Part shown: one piece after another, positions 16,701-25,251 of the stretch
Layout: every line of letters begins with the position of its first letter
Position numbering within the stretch: the first letter of the stretch is position 1
From: Comamonadaceae bacterium UBA4962
GTDB lineage: Bacteria > Pseudomonadota > Gammaproteobacteria > Burkholderiales > Burkholderiaceae_C
DNA: 64,000 bases
Reading direction: 5' to 3'
Assembly (NCBI GenBank): GCA_002397315.1
Contig: DHAE01000023.1
Location: 140,770-204,769, forward strand
Program-made: the position numbers and the translations under genes
The notes under the pieces: generated by a model
Told to the model about the DNA's origin: nothing
Seen by the model: the letters and a program-made list of their open reading frames with translations, nothing else
Database searches by the model: none

Positions 16701-17963
16701 GAGGCGGGCGGCCCCTCGAAGGAGGGTTGGGCGCTGACCGCCCTCGGTCTGCTCGGCACCGACGACACGGCCCGCCGGCTCACGCCGTTCATCCGTGCCT
16801 GGCCGGGCGAATCCGCGCATGCGCGGGCCGTGACCGGGCTGGACGTGCTCGCGCAGATCGGCACCGACGTCGCGCTGATGCTGCTCAACGGTATCGCGCA
16901 GAAGGTCAAGTTCAAGGGCCTGCAGGACAAGGCGCGCGAGAAGATCGCCGCGATCGCCGAAGCGCGCGGACTCAGCCCCGAGGAACTGGAAGACCGCCTC
17001 GCGCCCGACCTGGGCCTGGATGCGCAGGGCACGCTGCGGCTGGATTTCGGGCCGCGCGCCTTCAAGGTGGGATTCGACGAAACCCTCAAGCCCTACGTGC
17101 GCGAGATCGCGGCGGACGGCAGCGACGGCGCGCGCCTGCCGGACCTGCCCAAGCCGAAGAAGACCGACGACCCGGCGCTGTCGCAGGAGGCGGTGGAGCG
17201 CTTCAAGCTGCTCAAGAAGGATGCGCGCACCATCGCCAGCCAGCAGTTGCTGCGGCTGGAGGTGGCCATGTGCACGCGCCGCCGCTGGACGCCGGAGGTA
17301 TTCCGCACCTTCCTGGCCGGCCACCCGCTGGTGCGCCACATCGTGCAGCGCCTGGTCTGGGGCGTGTACACGGTGGAGGATGGAGGCAGCCACGGCGGCC
17401 TGCTGTCGGCCTGCTTCCGCGTGGCCGAGGACGGCAGCGCCACCACCGCCGAGGACGATCCGTTCGACATTCCCGAGGGCGCGCAGGTGCGCATCGGGGT
17501 GCCGCATGCGCTGGAGATCACGCCCGGGGACGCGGCCGCCTTCGGACAGATCTTCGCCGATTACGAACTGCTGCAGCCCTTCCCGCAGATCGGCCGCGAC
17601 ACCTACACGCTGACCGAGGCCGAGCAGGCGGGCACCAGGCTTTCGCGCTGGGTGAAGGCCAAGGTGCCCACGGGCCGCGTGCTGGGCCTGGTGAACAAGG
17701 GTTGGCGCCGCGGCCAGGCGCAGGACGCCGGCTGCATCTGGTACTTCACGAAGCCGCTGGGCGCGGACCGCGTGATCGAACTGCACCTGGACCCGGGGAT
17801 CATCGTCGGCATGGTGGACGAATACCCGGAGCAGGAACTGGGCGAAGTGCAGGTCGGCAAGCCGTCGGCCTGGGGCGACATGCAGCACCCCGAGGCGATC
17901 GGGCGGCTGGACGCCATCTCCGCGAGCGAACTGATCCGCGACATGGAGGGGCTGCGCGCGTGA
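13725..17963 (+). CDS. yehI: WGR domain protein with DUF4132 (YehI/MolR-like)
   Basis: A 1412-residue cytoplasmic protein. Residues 1-70 are a WGR domain (FELIEGNSSKFWEVEQ...VRWGRIGTAGQ), a fold also found in PARPs and thought to sense nucleic acid. Then comes an Ala/Pro/Ser-rich linker (about 80-135), a long helical region with HEAT-like repeats, and a C-terminal DUF4132 region ending in GWRRGQAQDAGCIWYF and LHLDPGIIVGMVDEYPEQ. The counterpart in E. coli is the YehI/MolR group next to yehLMPQ. AAAGGA lies 12 bp upstream of the ATG. Function unknown; it opens the five-gene block, 52 bp before the AAA+ gene. Confidence 0.85.
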   Translation: MRRFELIEGNSSKFWEVEQAGSDLNVRWGRIGTAGQSQTKPFADAAKATAAMAKLVTEKTGKGYAEVGVAAGAAIGATPVPAAKPASAQPPAPGPAGSAPAAASSASAQAVASAQPVAAAPASVPAPPPAEGLDAQCERAMAATWAQIAAGTLKVDDVLSAAVIKRQHGVSDQGAAMAFEQLKSAGLLHGWGTTAQVGKQSQDLARALIAEAADRAAQEQSAPVGPAAVTGAAGSGEAQVPPWLAGGDPVRLSPQMLRDAYASRRFPQPRPTLPLAEAWQRARTALDMQLDMPGSDAALRETLQRTVDRLGQADASADAEADTVLLALALSMSGYYGENAGAAAVADYLVAQYGLPGAVDILIAAQRIEATSVYDQNAQQRRLQLSGAVTRPTSHGWRGPLGQGEESFRTYLAAAPQAEWEACADRIEAALPSLHPSRQPVLALLLPDRPALSDALAHRLGAEKEAPETLHWLLLTATDSAALAIAAKTRVGYSQGFWGNTRMVATAVRERGCGAVAVLERGAGNEAAGEALAAIGTPEAVSALARVASESKSELARLSLAVDRWPLAGIAALSRLVAADGKEAGLLTPMLSRLLRAHGDSVPLLRPWLDAAAQAAIDRRLALLAGPAEVAAPDELPDVLARPPWLAKAARKTAAVLALEPLPLAPVEQWAPGEREEARRLNSWQMTRYAKAAQDVSELLDLLGFGQRKRQQRPAPLRGDAERAIRERDVKTLIAAWRTTVAERQHERYYWYSFDATAAAQLPPEMAVPFWNAVAGETEGGDIGYAIATLGLPALPALAAMVRQKPTENLAWAMHYGAVEIAPTAARAFAKLKTARAAGRAWLLQYPEHAACALIAPALGKPGEARDCAGAALRLLYAQGHEALLLDVAARHGDDAVVQALRAVLDESPLDRFPTKRAKLPEFWQPRGWRRPMLRGGAGQGKALPDDALDALGQMLTFPTSEGVYAGIALVREACTPDSLADFAWDAFSAWLEAGGPSKEGWALTALGLLGTDDTARRLTPFIRAWPGESAHARAVTGLDVLAQIGTDVALMLLNGIAQKVKFKGLQDKAREKIAAIAEARGLSPEELEDRLAPDLGLDAQGTLRLDFGPRAFKVGFDETLKPYVREIAADGSDGARLPDLPKPKKTDDPALSQEAVERFKLLKKDARTIASQQLLRLEVAMCTRRRWTPEVFRTFLAGHPLVRHIVQRLVWGVYTVEDGGSHGGLLSACFRVAEDGSATTAEDDPFDIPEGAQVRIGVPHALEITPGDAAAFGQIFADYELLQPFPQIGRDTYTLTEAEQAGTRLSRWVKAKVPTGRVLGLVNKGWRRGQAQDAGCIWYFTKPLGADRVIELHLDPGIIVGMVDEYPEQELGEVQVGKPSAWGDMQHPEAIGRLDAISASELIRDMEGLRA

Positions 17964-18015
17964 CGCGCCCGCCGCGCCGCCGCTCCTCCACTTCCTCGAA
18001 CCCATCGGACTCCCC

Positions 18016-19158
18016 ATGGCCACTTCCCGCACATCGACCCCTTCCGGCGAAGCCGCAGCCGGCACGCCGCTGCAGCGCCCGCCCGCGGAGATCCTGCACG
18101 CCGCCGAACTGGAGCGCCTGCGCGCCCAGGACACCGACCCGCGCCCGCCCGGCTGGTCGATGGGCCTGCGGGCCGCGCGCAGCTTCATCCTCGGCGACGC
18201 GGCGCTGGGCATCGCGCCCAAGATCGTCGCGCCCGTGGCGGGCATCGAACGCATGCTGGTGACGCTGGCCACCGGCCGCGGCCTGATGCTCGTGGGCGAG
18301 CCCGGCACCGCCAAGTCGCTGCTGTCGGAACTGCTCGCCACGGCGATCTCGGGCATCTCCACGCTGACCATCCAGGGCGGCGCGTCGATCACCGAAGACC
18401 AGATCAAGTACGGCTGGAACTACGCGCTGCTGATCAACGAAGGGCCCAGCCCGCGCGCCCTCGTGCCTGCGCCGCTCTACCAGGGCATGCAGCAGGGGCG
18501 CATCGTGCGCTTCGAGGAGATCACGCGCGCGCCGCTGGAAGTGCAGGACTGCCTGCTGGGCATGCTCTCCGACCGCGTGATGGCGGTGCCGGAGCTCGCG
18601 GGCGAGCACGCCATGCTCTATGCGCGCGAGGGCTTCAACATCATCGCCACGGCCAACACGCGCGACCGCGGCGTGAACGAGATGAGCGCGGCGCTCAAGC
18701 GCCGCTTCGATTTCGAGACCGTGTTCCCCATCCTCGACTTCGACCGCGAGCTGTCGCTGGTGCAGGACGCCAGCGCGCGGCTGCTGGCGCAGAGCGGCAT
18801 TCCGCATGCCGTGCCGCAGCCGGTGGTGGAGCTGCTGGTGTCCACCTTCCGCGACCTGCGCGGCGCACCGGCCGACGGCCGCGGCGGCGCGCCCGCGGAT
18901 GCGGCCATGGACCGCCTCTCGGCCGTGATGTCCACCGCGGAGGCCGTGAACGTCGCCCACGCCGTAGGCGTGCGCGCGTGGTTCCTGGAGCAGCGCGAGG
19001 GCTCGCCCGCCGATCTGGTGGACTGCATCGCCGGGACGGTGGTCAAGGACAACGCCGACGACCGCGCCAAGCTGCGCCGCTACTTCGAGCAGAAGGCGGC
19101 CCAGCGCACGGGCGCGCACTGGCGCGCGTACTACGAAGCGCGCCACCGGCTGCCGTGA
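18016..19158 (+). CDS. yehL: MoxR-type AAA+ ATPase (YehL-like)
   Basis: A 380-residue AAA+ protein. Walker A is GEPGTAKS (residues 94-101), the Walker B region is RIVRFEEITRAP (162-173), and sensor-1 is N215 in IIATANTRDRG. The MoxR clade acts with VWA-domain partners as a chaperone or remodelling motor, often inserting metal or activating a substrate protein. A VWA gene lies two genes downstream. The stop overlaps the next start by four bases (GTGA). Closest known arrangement is the E. coli yehLMPQ cluster, whose substrate is unknown. Confidence 0.93.
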   Translation: MATSRTSTPSGEAAAGTPLQRPPAEILHAAELERLRAQDTDPRPPGWSMGLRAARSFILGDAALGIAPKIVAPVAGIERMLVTLATGRGLMLVGEPGTAKSLLSELLATAISGISTLTIQGGASITEDQIKYGWNYALLINEGPSPRALVPAPLYQGMQQGRIVRFEEITRAPLEVQDCLLGMLSDRVMAVPELAGEHAMLYAREGFNIIATANTRDRGVNEMSAALKRRFDFETVFPILDFDRELSLVQDASARLLAQSGIPHAVPQPVVELLVSTFRDLRGAPADGRGGAPADAAMDRLSAVMSTAEAVNVAHAVGVRAWFLEQREGSPADLVDCIAGTVVKDNADDRAKLRRYFEQKAAQRTGAHWRAYYEARHRLP

Positions 19159-21698
19159 GGAACGGCACGGTGCCGGGCGGCGATCCCGTCATCCTCGGCG
19201 TGCGCCACCACAGCCCTGCCTGCGCGCGGCTGGTGGCGGAGCGCATCCGCGCGCTGCGGCCGGCCTTCGTGCTGATCGAGGGGCCAGCGGATTTCAACGG
19301 CCGGCTCGATGAGCTGGCCCTCCCCCACCGCCTGCCGGTGGCGATCTACAGCTACCTGTCGCACGGCGAGACCCACCGCGGATCGTGGACGCCGTTCGCC
19401 GAGCATTCGCCCGAATGGCAGGCGCTGCAGGTGGGCCGCGAGACCGGGGCGCACCTGCGCTTCATCGACCTGCCCGCATGGCATCCGGCCTTCGCCCACC
19501 TGGAGAACCGCTATGCCGACGCGGCGGATGCCGAGCACCAGGTCCGCGCCGAGGCCTACGAGTGCGCGCTGGCGGAAAAGCTCGCGGTGCAGGGCCGCGA
19601 CGCGCTCTGGGACCATCTCTTCGAGGACTGCGGCACGGCGGTTGCGGATGCGGGCACGGATGCGGAGACGCAAGGCACCGGAGACTCCCTGGCCCTGCGC
19701 CTGTCCACGTACTTCAGCCACCTGCGCGGCGACGGCGAAGCCGGCTCCCTCGGCAACCAGGCGCGCGAACGCATGATGGCGCGGTGGATCGCCTGGGCGA
19801 TGGCGCGGGGGGCGGGGCCGGTGGTGGTCGTCTGCGGCGGCTACCACGCGCCCGCGCTCGCGCGGCTCTGGCGCGGGCTGCCGCCGGACGAGCCCGCGGT
19901 GCCGCTGCCCGGTGCCTGCGATGCCGATGCCGATGCGGGTGCAGACAGCGGCGGCGGCACGTCCCCGCACGCTGCGGCGGCCGACGCGCCGCTGCGCTTC
20001 GGCTCCTACCTCGTGCCCTATACCTTCCGCCGGCTCGATGCCTTCGCGGGCTATGCCTCGGGCATGCCCTCGCCGCAGTACTACCAGTGGCTGTGGGAGC
20101 ACGGCCCCGGGGGTGCGGCGCGCGAGGCGCTGCGCAACGTGGTGCAGCGGCTGCGCGACCGCCGGCTGCCGGCCTCCACCGCCGACCTGATGGCCGTGCA
20201 CGCGCGGGCGATGGGCCTCGCGCGGCTGCGCGGCCACCGGGAGCCGTTGCGCTCGGACTGGCTCGACGCGCTCGCGGGCGCGCTCGTCAAGGATGCGCTG
20301 GACGCTCCCCTGCCCTGGACCTACCGCGGGCCGCTGCGCGCCGGCACCGACCCGGTGCTGGTGCAGGCGATGGACGTGCTGGCCGGCGACGTGGCGGGCC
20401 GCCTCGCGCCCGGCACGCCGCAGCCGCCGCTGGTGGCGGCCCTGCATGCGGAACTGGCGGCGCATGGCCTCGCGCTGCGCGGCACCGTCCGGCTCGATCT
20501 GCTGCAGGACGGCGACCGCGCCCGCAGCCGCATCCTGCACCGGCTGGCCCTGCTGCGGCTGCCGGGCGTGGTGCGCACCGCCGGCCCGGCGCAGGCGATG
20601 TCCGGGGAGCGCAAGGAAACCTGGGCCCTGACCGAGCCGCTGGAACAGCAGGCCGCGCTGATCGAAGCCGGCGCCTGGGGCGCGACGCTGGCCGACGCGG
20701 CCCGCGCGCGGCTGGAGGACGACCTGCGGCAGGCCAGGGGCCGTATCGCCCCGCTGGCGGAGGGCCTGCAGCGCGCGGCCTGGGCGGGCCTGGCGGCCCT
20801 GAGCGCGGGGCTGCTGCGGGACATCGGCGCGGCCATCGCGCAGGAGCCGCGCTTCGACGCCCTGGCGCCGGCGCTGGGCGTCCTGCATACGCTGCTGCGG
20901 CATGGGCAGGTGCTCGGCATGGCCGATGCGCCCGTGCTGCGCGTGGTGGTGGAGGCGGGCTTCGACCGCGCGCTGTGGCTGCTGGAAGCTCCCGCGGCCG
21001 TCGCCCCGGCCGACGTGGAAGACCACCTGCGCGGCCACCGGGCCCTGCACCGCATCGTGGCGGACACGCTGGCGGACCTGCACGACGGCGCCCCGGCGCC
21101 GCTATCGCTGGAACCCGCGCGCGCCCTCGCCGTGTGGCGGCGCAAGGCGGCCGATCCGCAGGCCGCGCCGGTCAGCCGGGGGGCGGCGCTCGGCGCGGTG
21201 CTGGCGCTCGCAGGCAGTACCTCCGCTGCCGGTGGGGAAGGCGGCGCCAGCGATGGTGATGGCGCTGCCGATGGCGGCACGCATCCCGGCAACGGCGTCC
21301 CTGAAGCCATGGACCTGCTCGGCGCCATGACCGCGGCCACCCTGGGCGACGCGCTCGCCGGCCTGCTGGCGCTCGCGCGCGAGGTGCTGGCCACCGAGCC
21401 GGCGTTCGCCGCCGCCATGGACCGCCGCGTGCGCGCACTCGACGACGACACCTTCGTGCAGGCGCTGCCCGCCCTGCGCGCGGCCTTCGCCTGGCTGCCG
21501 CCGCGCGAGCGCGGCGATCTGGCCGGTCAGGTGCTCGCGCTGCACGGCGCGCAGCACCTGCCGCGTCGCGCGCTCACCGCCGCGCAGGCGGGCGGTTTTG
21601 CCGCCGAAGACATCGCGCGCGCCCGCGCCGCCGAAGCGGCCGCGGCCGCACGGCTGGCGGTGTGGGGCATCCACGCCGATACCGGAATTTCCGCATGA
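19155..21698 (+). CDS. yehM: DUF5682 protein (YehM-like)
   Basis: An 847-residue protein beginning with the DUF5682 hallmark ILGVRHHSPACARLV (about residues 13-27) and RPAFVLIEGPADFN. It continues HAPALARLWRGLPP and ends in an Ala-rich helical region with an inserted Gly/Ser/Asp-rich linker at about 680-710. The start is a GTG whose last bases overlap the AAA+ stop codon, and the end overlaps the VWA start (ATGA), so it is coupled on both sides. No catalytic function is known for the family. Confidence 0.88.
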   Translation: MRNGTVPGGDPVILGVRHHSPACARLVAERIRALRPAFVLIEGPADFNGRLDELALPHRLPVAIYSYLSHGETHRGSWTPFAEHSPEWQALQVGRETGAHLRFIDLPAWHPAFAHLENRYADAADAEHQVRAEAYECALAEKLAVQGRDALWDHLFEDCGTAVADAGTDAETQGTGDSLALRLSTYFSHLRGDGEAGSLGNQARERMMARWIAWAMARGAGPVVVVCGGYHAPALARLWRGLPPDEPAVPLPGACDADADAGADSGGGTSPHAAAADAPLRFGSYLVPYTFRRLDAFAGYASGMPSPQYYQWLWEHGPGGAAREALRNVVQRLRDRRLPASTADLMAVHARAMGLARLRGHREPLRSDWLDALAGALVKDALDAPLPWTYRGPLRAGTDPVLVQAMDVLAGDVAGRLAPGTPQPPLVAALHAELAAHGLALRGTVRLDLLQDGDRARSRILHRLALLRLPGVVRTAGPAQAMSGERKETWALTEPLEQQAALIEAGAWGATLADAARARLEDDLRQARGRIAPLAEGLQRAAWAGLAALSAGLLRDIGAAIAQEPRFDALAPALGVLHTLLRHGQVLGMADAPVLRVVVEAGFDRALWLLEAPAAVAPADVEDHLRGHRALHRIVADTLADLHDGAPAPLSLEPARALAVWRRKAADPQAAPVSRGAALGAVLALAGSTSAAGGEGGASDGDGAADGGTHPGNGVPEAMDLLGAMTAATLGDALAGLLALAREVLATEPAFAAAMDRRVRALDDDTFVQALPALRAAFAWLPPRERGDLAGQVLALHGAQHLPRRALTAAQAGGFAAEDIARARAAEAAAAARLAVWGIHADTGISA

Positions 21699-22819
21699 CC
21701 CTCTCGACCCCCGATCCCCTGCAACGCTGGCGCCTGCTGCTCGGCGAGCCGGCCGAGCCGTCCTGCGGTGCGCTCGGCGAGGCGGCGCAGGCGGCCGACG
21801 CAGCCCTCGAATGGCTCTACGGCCGCGATGGCGACCGTGCCGAACGCGGCGAGCGCAGCGCCGGCCTGGGCCCTTCGGCGCTGAGCACGCCGGACTGGAT
21901 CAACGCCATCCACACGCTCTTTCCCAAGGAAGTGATCGAACGCCTGGAGCGCGATGCGGTGGAGCGCTACGGCATCGACGAGGTCGTCACGAACCTCGAA
22001 GTGCTGGAACGCATCGAGCCGTCGGAATCGCTGCTGCGCGCGGTGCTGCACACCAAGCACCTGATGAACCCCGACGTGCTCGCCGCCGCGCGCCGGCTGG
22101 TCGCCGAGGTCGTGCGGCGCATCATGGAGAAGCTCGCGACCGAGGTGCGGCAGGCCTTCGGCGGCAGCCGCGACCGGCGCCGGCGCTCGCGGCTGAAGGT
22201 GGCGCGCAACTTCGACTTCCAGCGGACGCTCGCGGCCAACCTGCGCCGCTGGGACCCGGCACGCGGCAGGCTCTACCTGGAGCGGCCCGTGTTCGTGAGC
22301 CGCACGCGCCGGCATGCCGAGCCGTGGGACATCATCCTGCTCATCGACCAGAGCGGCTCGATGGTCGACTCCGTCATCCACAGCGCGGTGATGGCCGCCT
22401 GCCTGTGGCAACTGCCGGGCATGCGCACGCGGCTGGTGGCCTTCGACACGCAGGTGGTGGACCTCACGGCCGATGTGTCCGACCCGGTGGAGCTGCTCAT
22501 GAAGGTGCAGCTGGGCGGCGGCACGGACATCGCCAAGGCCGTGGGCTATGCGCAATCGCTGGTGGCCACCCCCGCGCGCACGATCGTCGTGCTGGTGAGC
22601 GATTTCTACGAAGGCGGCGACCCGGGCGAGCTGGTGCGCCGCGTGAAGGCGCTGACCGGCGCTGGCGCGAAGGTGCTGGGCCTGGCCGCGCTCGATGCGC
22701 AGGCCGAACCCGCCTACGACCGCGAGATGGCCGCGCGGCTCGTGCGCGAGGGCGCGCAGGTGGGCGCGATGACGCCGGGGCAGCTTGCGGGCTGGCTGGC
22801 CGAGAAGGTGCAGGTATGA
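21695..22819 (+). CDS. yehP: VWA domain protein (YehP-like)
   Basis: A 374-residue protein with a helical N-terminal half and a C-terminal von Willebrand A domain. The MIDAS metal-binding motif D218-x-S220-x-S222 lies in LIDQSGSMVDS, and VQLGGGTDIAKAV carries the conserved Thr, with VSDFYEGGD as the third MIDAS loop. All metal ligands are present, so metal-dependent binding is likely retained. The start overlaps the DUF5682 stop (ATGA) and the stop overlaps the SWIM gene. In MoxR/VWA systems this subunit links the ATPase to its target. Confidence 0.93.
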   Translation: MTLSTPDPLQRWRLLLGEPAEPSCGALGEAAQAADAALEWLYGRDGDRAERGERSAGLGPSALSTPDWINAIHTLFPKEVIERLERDAVERYGIDEVVTNLEVLERIEPSESLLRAVLHTKHLMNPDVLAAARRLVAEVVRRIMEKLATEVRQAFGGSRDRRRRSRLKVARNFDFQRTLAANLRRWDPARGRLYLERPVFVSRTRRHAEPWDIILLIDQSGSMVDSVIHSAVMAACLWQLPGMRTRLVAFDTQVVDLTADVSDPVELLMKVQLGGGTDIAKAVGYAQSLVATPARTIVVLVSDFYEGGDPGELVRRVKALTGAGAKVLGLAALDAQAEPAYDREMAARLVREGAQVGAMTPGQLAGWLAEKVQV

Positions 22820-25062
22820 GCGGCGCGGCGCACCGGGCCGATCTGCTCGAACTCACCCCCGAGGCGCTCACGGCCCTGGCCAACGCGGGCTTCGTGAAGC
22901 GCGCGCAGAAGGACGTGGCCGCGGGCCTGCTGCCCCGGCTGGCGACGGAGGCCGACGGCACGGTGGTGGCGGAGTTCGCCGACGGCGCGTGCACGCGCCT
23001 GCCGCCCGGCCGCACGCTGCGCGATGCCACCTGCACCTGCGCGGCCAGCGGCATGTGCCGGCACCGTGTGATGCTGGTGCTGGCCTACCAGCAGCAGGTC
23101 CGTGCCGGGGAGGCCGCGCCCGGAACCGGAACCGAAGCCGGCGATGGCGAGCCCGGCGCCGCGCCCGCCGCATCGTTGGCTCCTGCGGCAGCCGCGGCCG
23201 AAGGCCCCTGGAGCCCGGCCCATTTCGACGACGCGATGGTGGCTGCCAGCGTCACGCCCTCGGTGATGGAGCAGGCCGCGCGCCTGGCGGCATCGCGGCT
23301 GGTGGTGGCGGTGCAACCCTGGCACGGCCCTTCGGTGCCGCCCGCGGCACGGCTGCCGATGTGCACCGTGCGGTTTTTCTCGCGCAGCTCGCTGGCGCAC
23401 GCACGCTGCGATTGCCGGCAGGGCAGCGGCTGCGCCCACGTCGTGGTCGCCGTATGGGCCTTCCGCGCGGCGGGCGAACTGGCGGCGGGGAGTGACGACG
23501 CCATGGTGGAGGTGCCGCCGCGCGGCCAGGCGTCGCCGGCTGCCCCGAAAGGCGATGGCACCGCGGTGGAAGCGGAGGCGGGCACGGGGCCCGACAAGGG
23601 ACCGGCGGCCGCGGAGCCGGCGGCGCCCCCTGGCCGGCTGCGCTCCGCAGAGGCGGCACCGCTGCGCGACGCCCTGGACGGCCTGCTGCTGGCGCTGTGG
23701 CTCGAAGGCACCTCGCAGCCCCCGATGGCGCTGGAGGCCCGTTTCGCGGCGGTGCGCGCGCGCGCGCAGACGCTGGGCTGGCGCTGGGTGGACGACGGCG
23801 TGGCCGAACTGTGGCGGCTGCTGCGGTCGCAACAGGCGCGCAGCAGCCGCGACGATCCCACGCACACGCTGCAAGTGGCGGCCGAGCTGTGGGCGCGTCC
23901 CCGCGCCGCGGCGCACGCCGAAGAGGCCGCCAGCCTGCCGCCGGATGGGGCCCGGCCGCCGCTGCATGCGAGCCAGATCCTGGGCATCGGCGTACAGGGC
24001 GAGGTGGCGCTGGACCATCTCAAGCTCGTGTCGCTCGGTGCGGCGCTCTGGGCCGACGACACGGCCGAAGGCGCCAGCGTGCTGTTCGCCGATCCGGACA
24101 CGCAGACCGTGACGGTGCTGGAGCGCCGGTGGCCGCGCGGCGAAGGCGGGCCCGCGCAGGCTCTTTCAGCGCGCCGGGTGGCGGGCTTTCCGCTGCGGCA
24201 GATCGCGGCGGGCCAGGTCATCACCAAGACCGCGACGCGCCGCGCCAATGGCGCCATCGATGTCGGCTCCGGCGCGCGCCAAACGGGTGTGATGCCGCTG
24301 TCGCCCAACGCGTGGGACGAGCTGGGCGCCCCCCTGCGCCAGAGCAGCGTGGAATCGCTGGTGGACCGGCTGCGCACCGCCCTGCCGGATTTCGTGCGCC
24401 CGCGCCTGGCGGCCACGGGCGCCGCCGGGGGCGCGGGCGGATCGCTGCACGTGCTGGCCGGCGACGGCATGCAGGCGGAGGACTGCGAATGGGACGCGGC
24501 CGCGCAGGTGCTGCATGCGCGCATCGTGCAGGCGGCGCCCGCCGAGGGTGGCGGAAGCGGCGCCCCGGCGGCCGCGCTGCACCTGGCCCTGCCGCACCGC
24601 GCGGCGGCCCCCGGCGCGGTGGATGCGCTGGCGCGCACGCTCGCCGGGGAGTGGGGCGCCCTGCGCGCCGTCGCGGGCCCCGTGTCACTGCGCCACGGCG
24701 AGGCGGTGATGCAACCGCTCGCGCTGCTGACCGACCAGCGCGCCGTGGTGCCGCAGATCGAGGCCCCCGCCGCGCAGCCGCTGTCGCTGCGCACCGCTGC
24801 GCCAACGCGGGACGCGCTGCCGGCCCTCATCGGCGAAACGCGCGAATGGCTCGCCCACGCCCTGCGCCGCGGGCTGCGCCACCAGCCGGGCGGGATGGAC
24901 GCGTGGGCGCATGCGCAGGCGCGGCGGCTGCGGCAGGCGGGCCTGGAGCGCAGCGCGGCGCTGGTCGATGGCCTGCCCGCGCAATGGCGTTCGCCCGACC
25001 GCGGGCCCCTGCTGGATGCGGTGTCCACGCTGGCGCTGCTGCTGCAGGAGCAGGGCCGCTGA
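22816..25062 (+). CDS. yehQ: SWIM zinc-finger protein (YehQ-like)
   Basis: A 748-residue protein with two SWIM-type CxCxnCxH zinc motifs. The first is C73-C75...C81-H83 (TCTCAASGMCRH) and the second is C198-C200...C206-H208 (CDCRQGSGCAH). Both are complete. An Ala/Gly/Glu linker of about 50 residues lies between them, and a second low-complexity linker follows near 235-285. The remaining C-terminal 450 residues have no recognisable enzyme motif. SWIM fingers bind DNA or proteins. It is the last gene of the block; the start overlaps the VWA stop (ATGA). Confidence 0.88.
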   Translation: MSGAAHRADLLELTPEALTALANAGFVKRAQKDVAAGLLPRLATEADGTVVAEFADGACTRLPPGRTLRDATCTCAASGMCRHRVMLVLAYQQQVRAGEAAPGTGTEAGDGEPGAAPAASLAPAAAAAEGPWSPAHFDDAMVAASVTPSVMEQAARLAASRLVVAVQPWHGPSVPPAARLPMCTVRFFSRSSLAHARCDCRQGSGCAHVVVAVWAFRAAGELAAGSDDAMVEVPPRGQASPAAPKGDGTAVEAEAGTGPDKGPAAAEPAAPPGRLRSAEAAPLRDALDGLLLALWLEGTSQPPMALEARFAAVRARAQTLGWRWVDDGVAELWRLLRSQQARSSRDDPTHTLQVAAELWARPRAAAHAEEAASLPPDGARPPLHASQILGIGVQGEVALDHLKLVSLGAALWADDTAEGASVLFADPDTQTVTVLERRWPRGEGGPAQALSARRVAGFPLRQIAAGQVITKTATRRANGAIDVGSGARQTGVMPLSPNAWDELGAPLRQSSVESLVDRLRTALPDFVRPRLAATGAAGGAGGSLHVLAGDGMQAEDCEWDAAAQVLHARIVQAAPAEGGGSGAPAAALHLALPHRAAAPGAVDALARTLAGEWGALRAVAGPVSLRHGEAVMQPLALLTDQRAVVPQIEAPAAQPLSLRTAAPTRDALPALIGETREWLAHALRRGLRHQPGGMDAWAHAQARRLRQAGLERSAALVDGLPAQWRSPDRGPLLDAVSTLALLLQEQGR

Positions 25063-25156
25063 GGCTCCGGGCTCCCGGGAGCAACACAGCGCATTTCCAC
25101 AGTTCGGCCCGCAGGCTGCGAAAAATCGTGCTCGACCGTCTTTACATAAATTTAAA

Positions 25157-25171
25157 TACGAATTATTCTCA
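25157..25171. promoter_or_regulatory. Candidate Fur box
   Basis: TACGAATTATTCTCA matches the 7-1-7 Fur consensus (TGATAATnATTATCA) at 10 of 14 positions, six of seven in the right arm. It lies in a markedly AT-rich island (about 25130-25195) within GC-rich DNA, 80-95 bp upstream of a TonB-dependent siderophore receptor gene. Iron-responsive repression is inferred from site and gene type. Confidence 0.65.
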
Positions 25172-25251
25172 AAAGAATTTATAGCTCTGATGCTTCACTG
25201 GCTTCCAGGACGTTTCCTGCGCCGGTGCGGCATCCTTTGTTCCGCCGTTCC

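Noticed and set aside
14325..18407. Minus-strand open frame of 1360 codons opposite the WGR/DUF4132 gene
   Set aside because: It is an Arg/Gly/His-rich shadow of the WGR/DUF4132 and AAA+ genes, with no domain signature and no ribosome site.
19912..19950. Short GATGCC/GATGCG-type tandem repeats in the DUF5682 gene
   Set aside because: They encode an Ala/Asp-rich linker in frame and are best explained as low-complexity coding sequence, not a separate repeat element.
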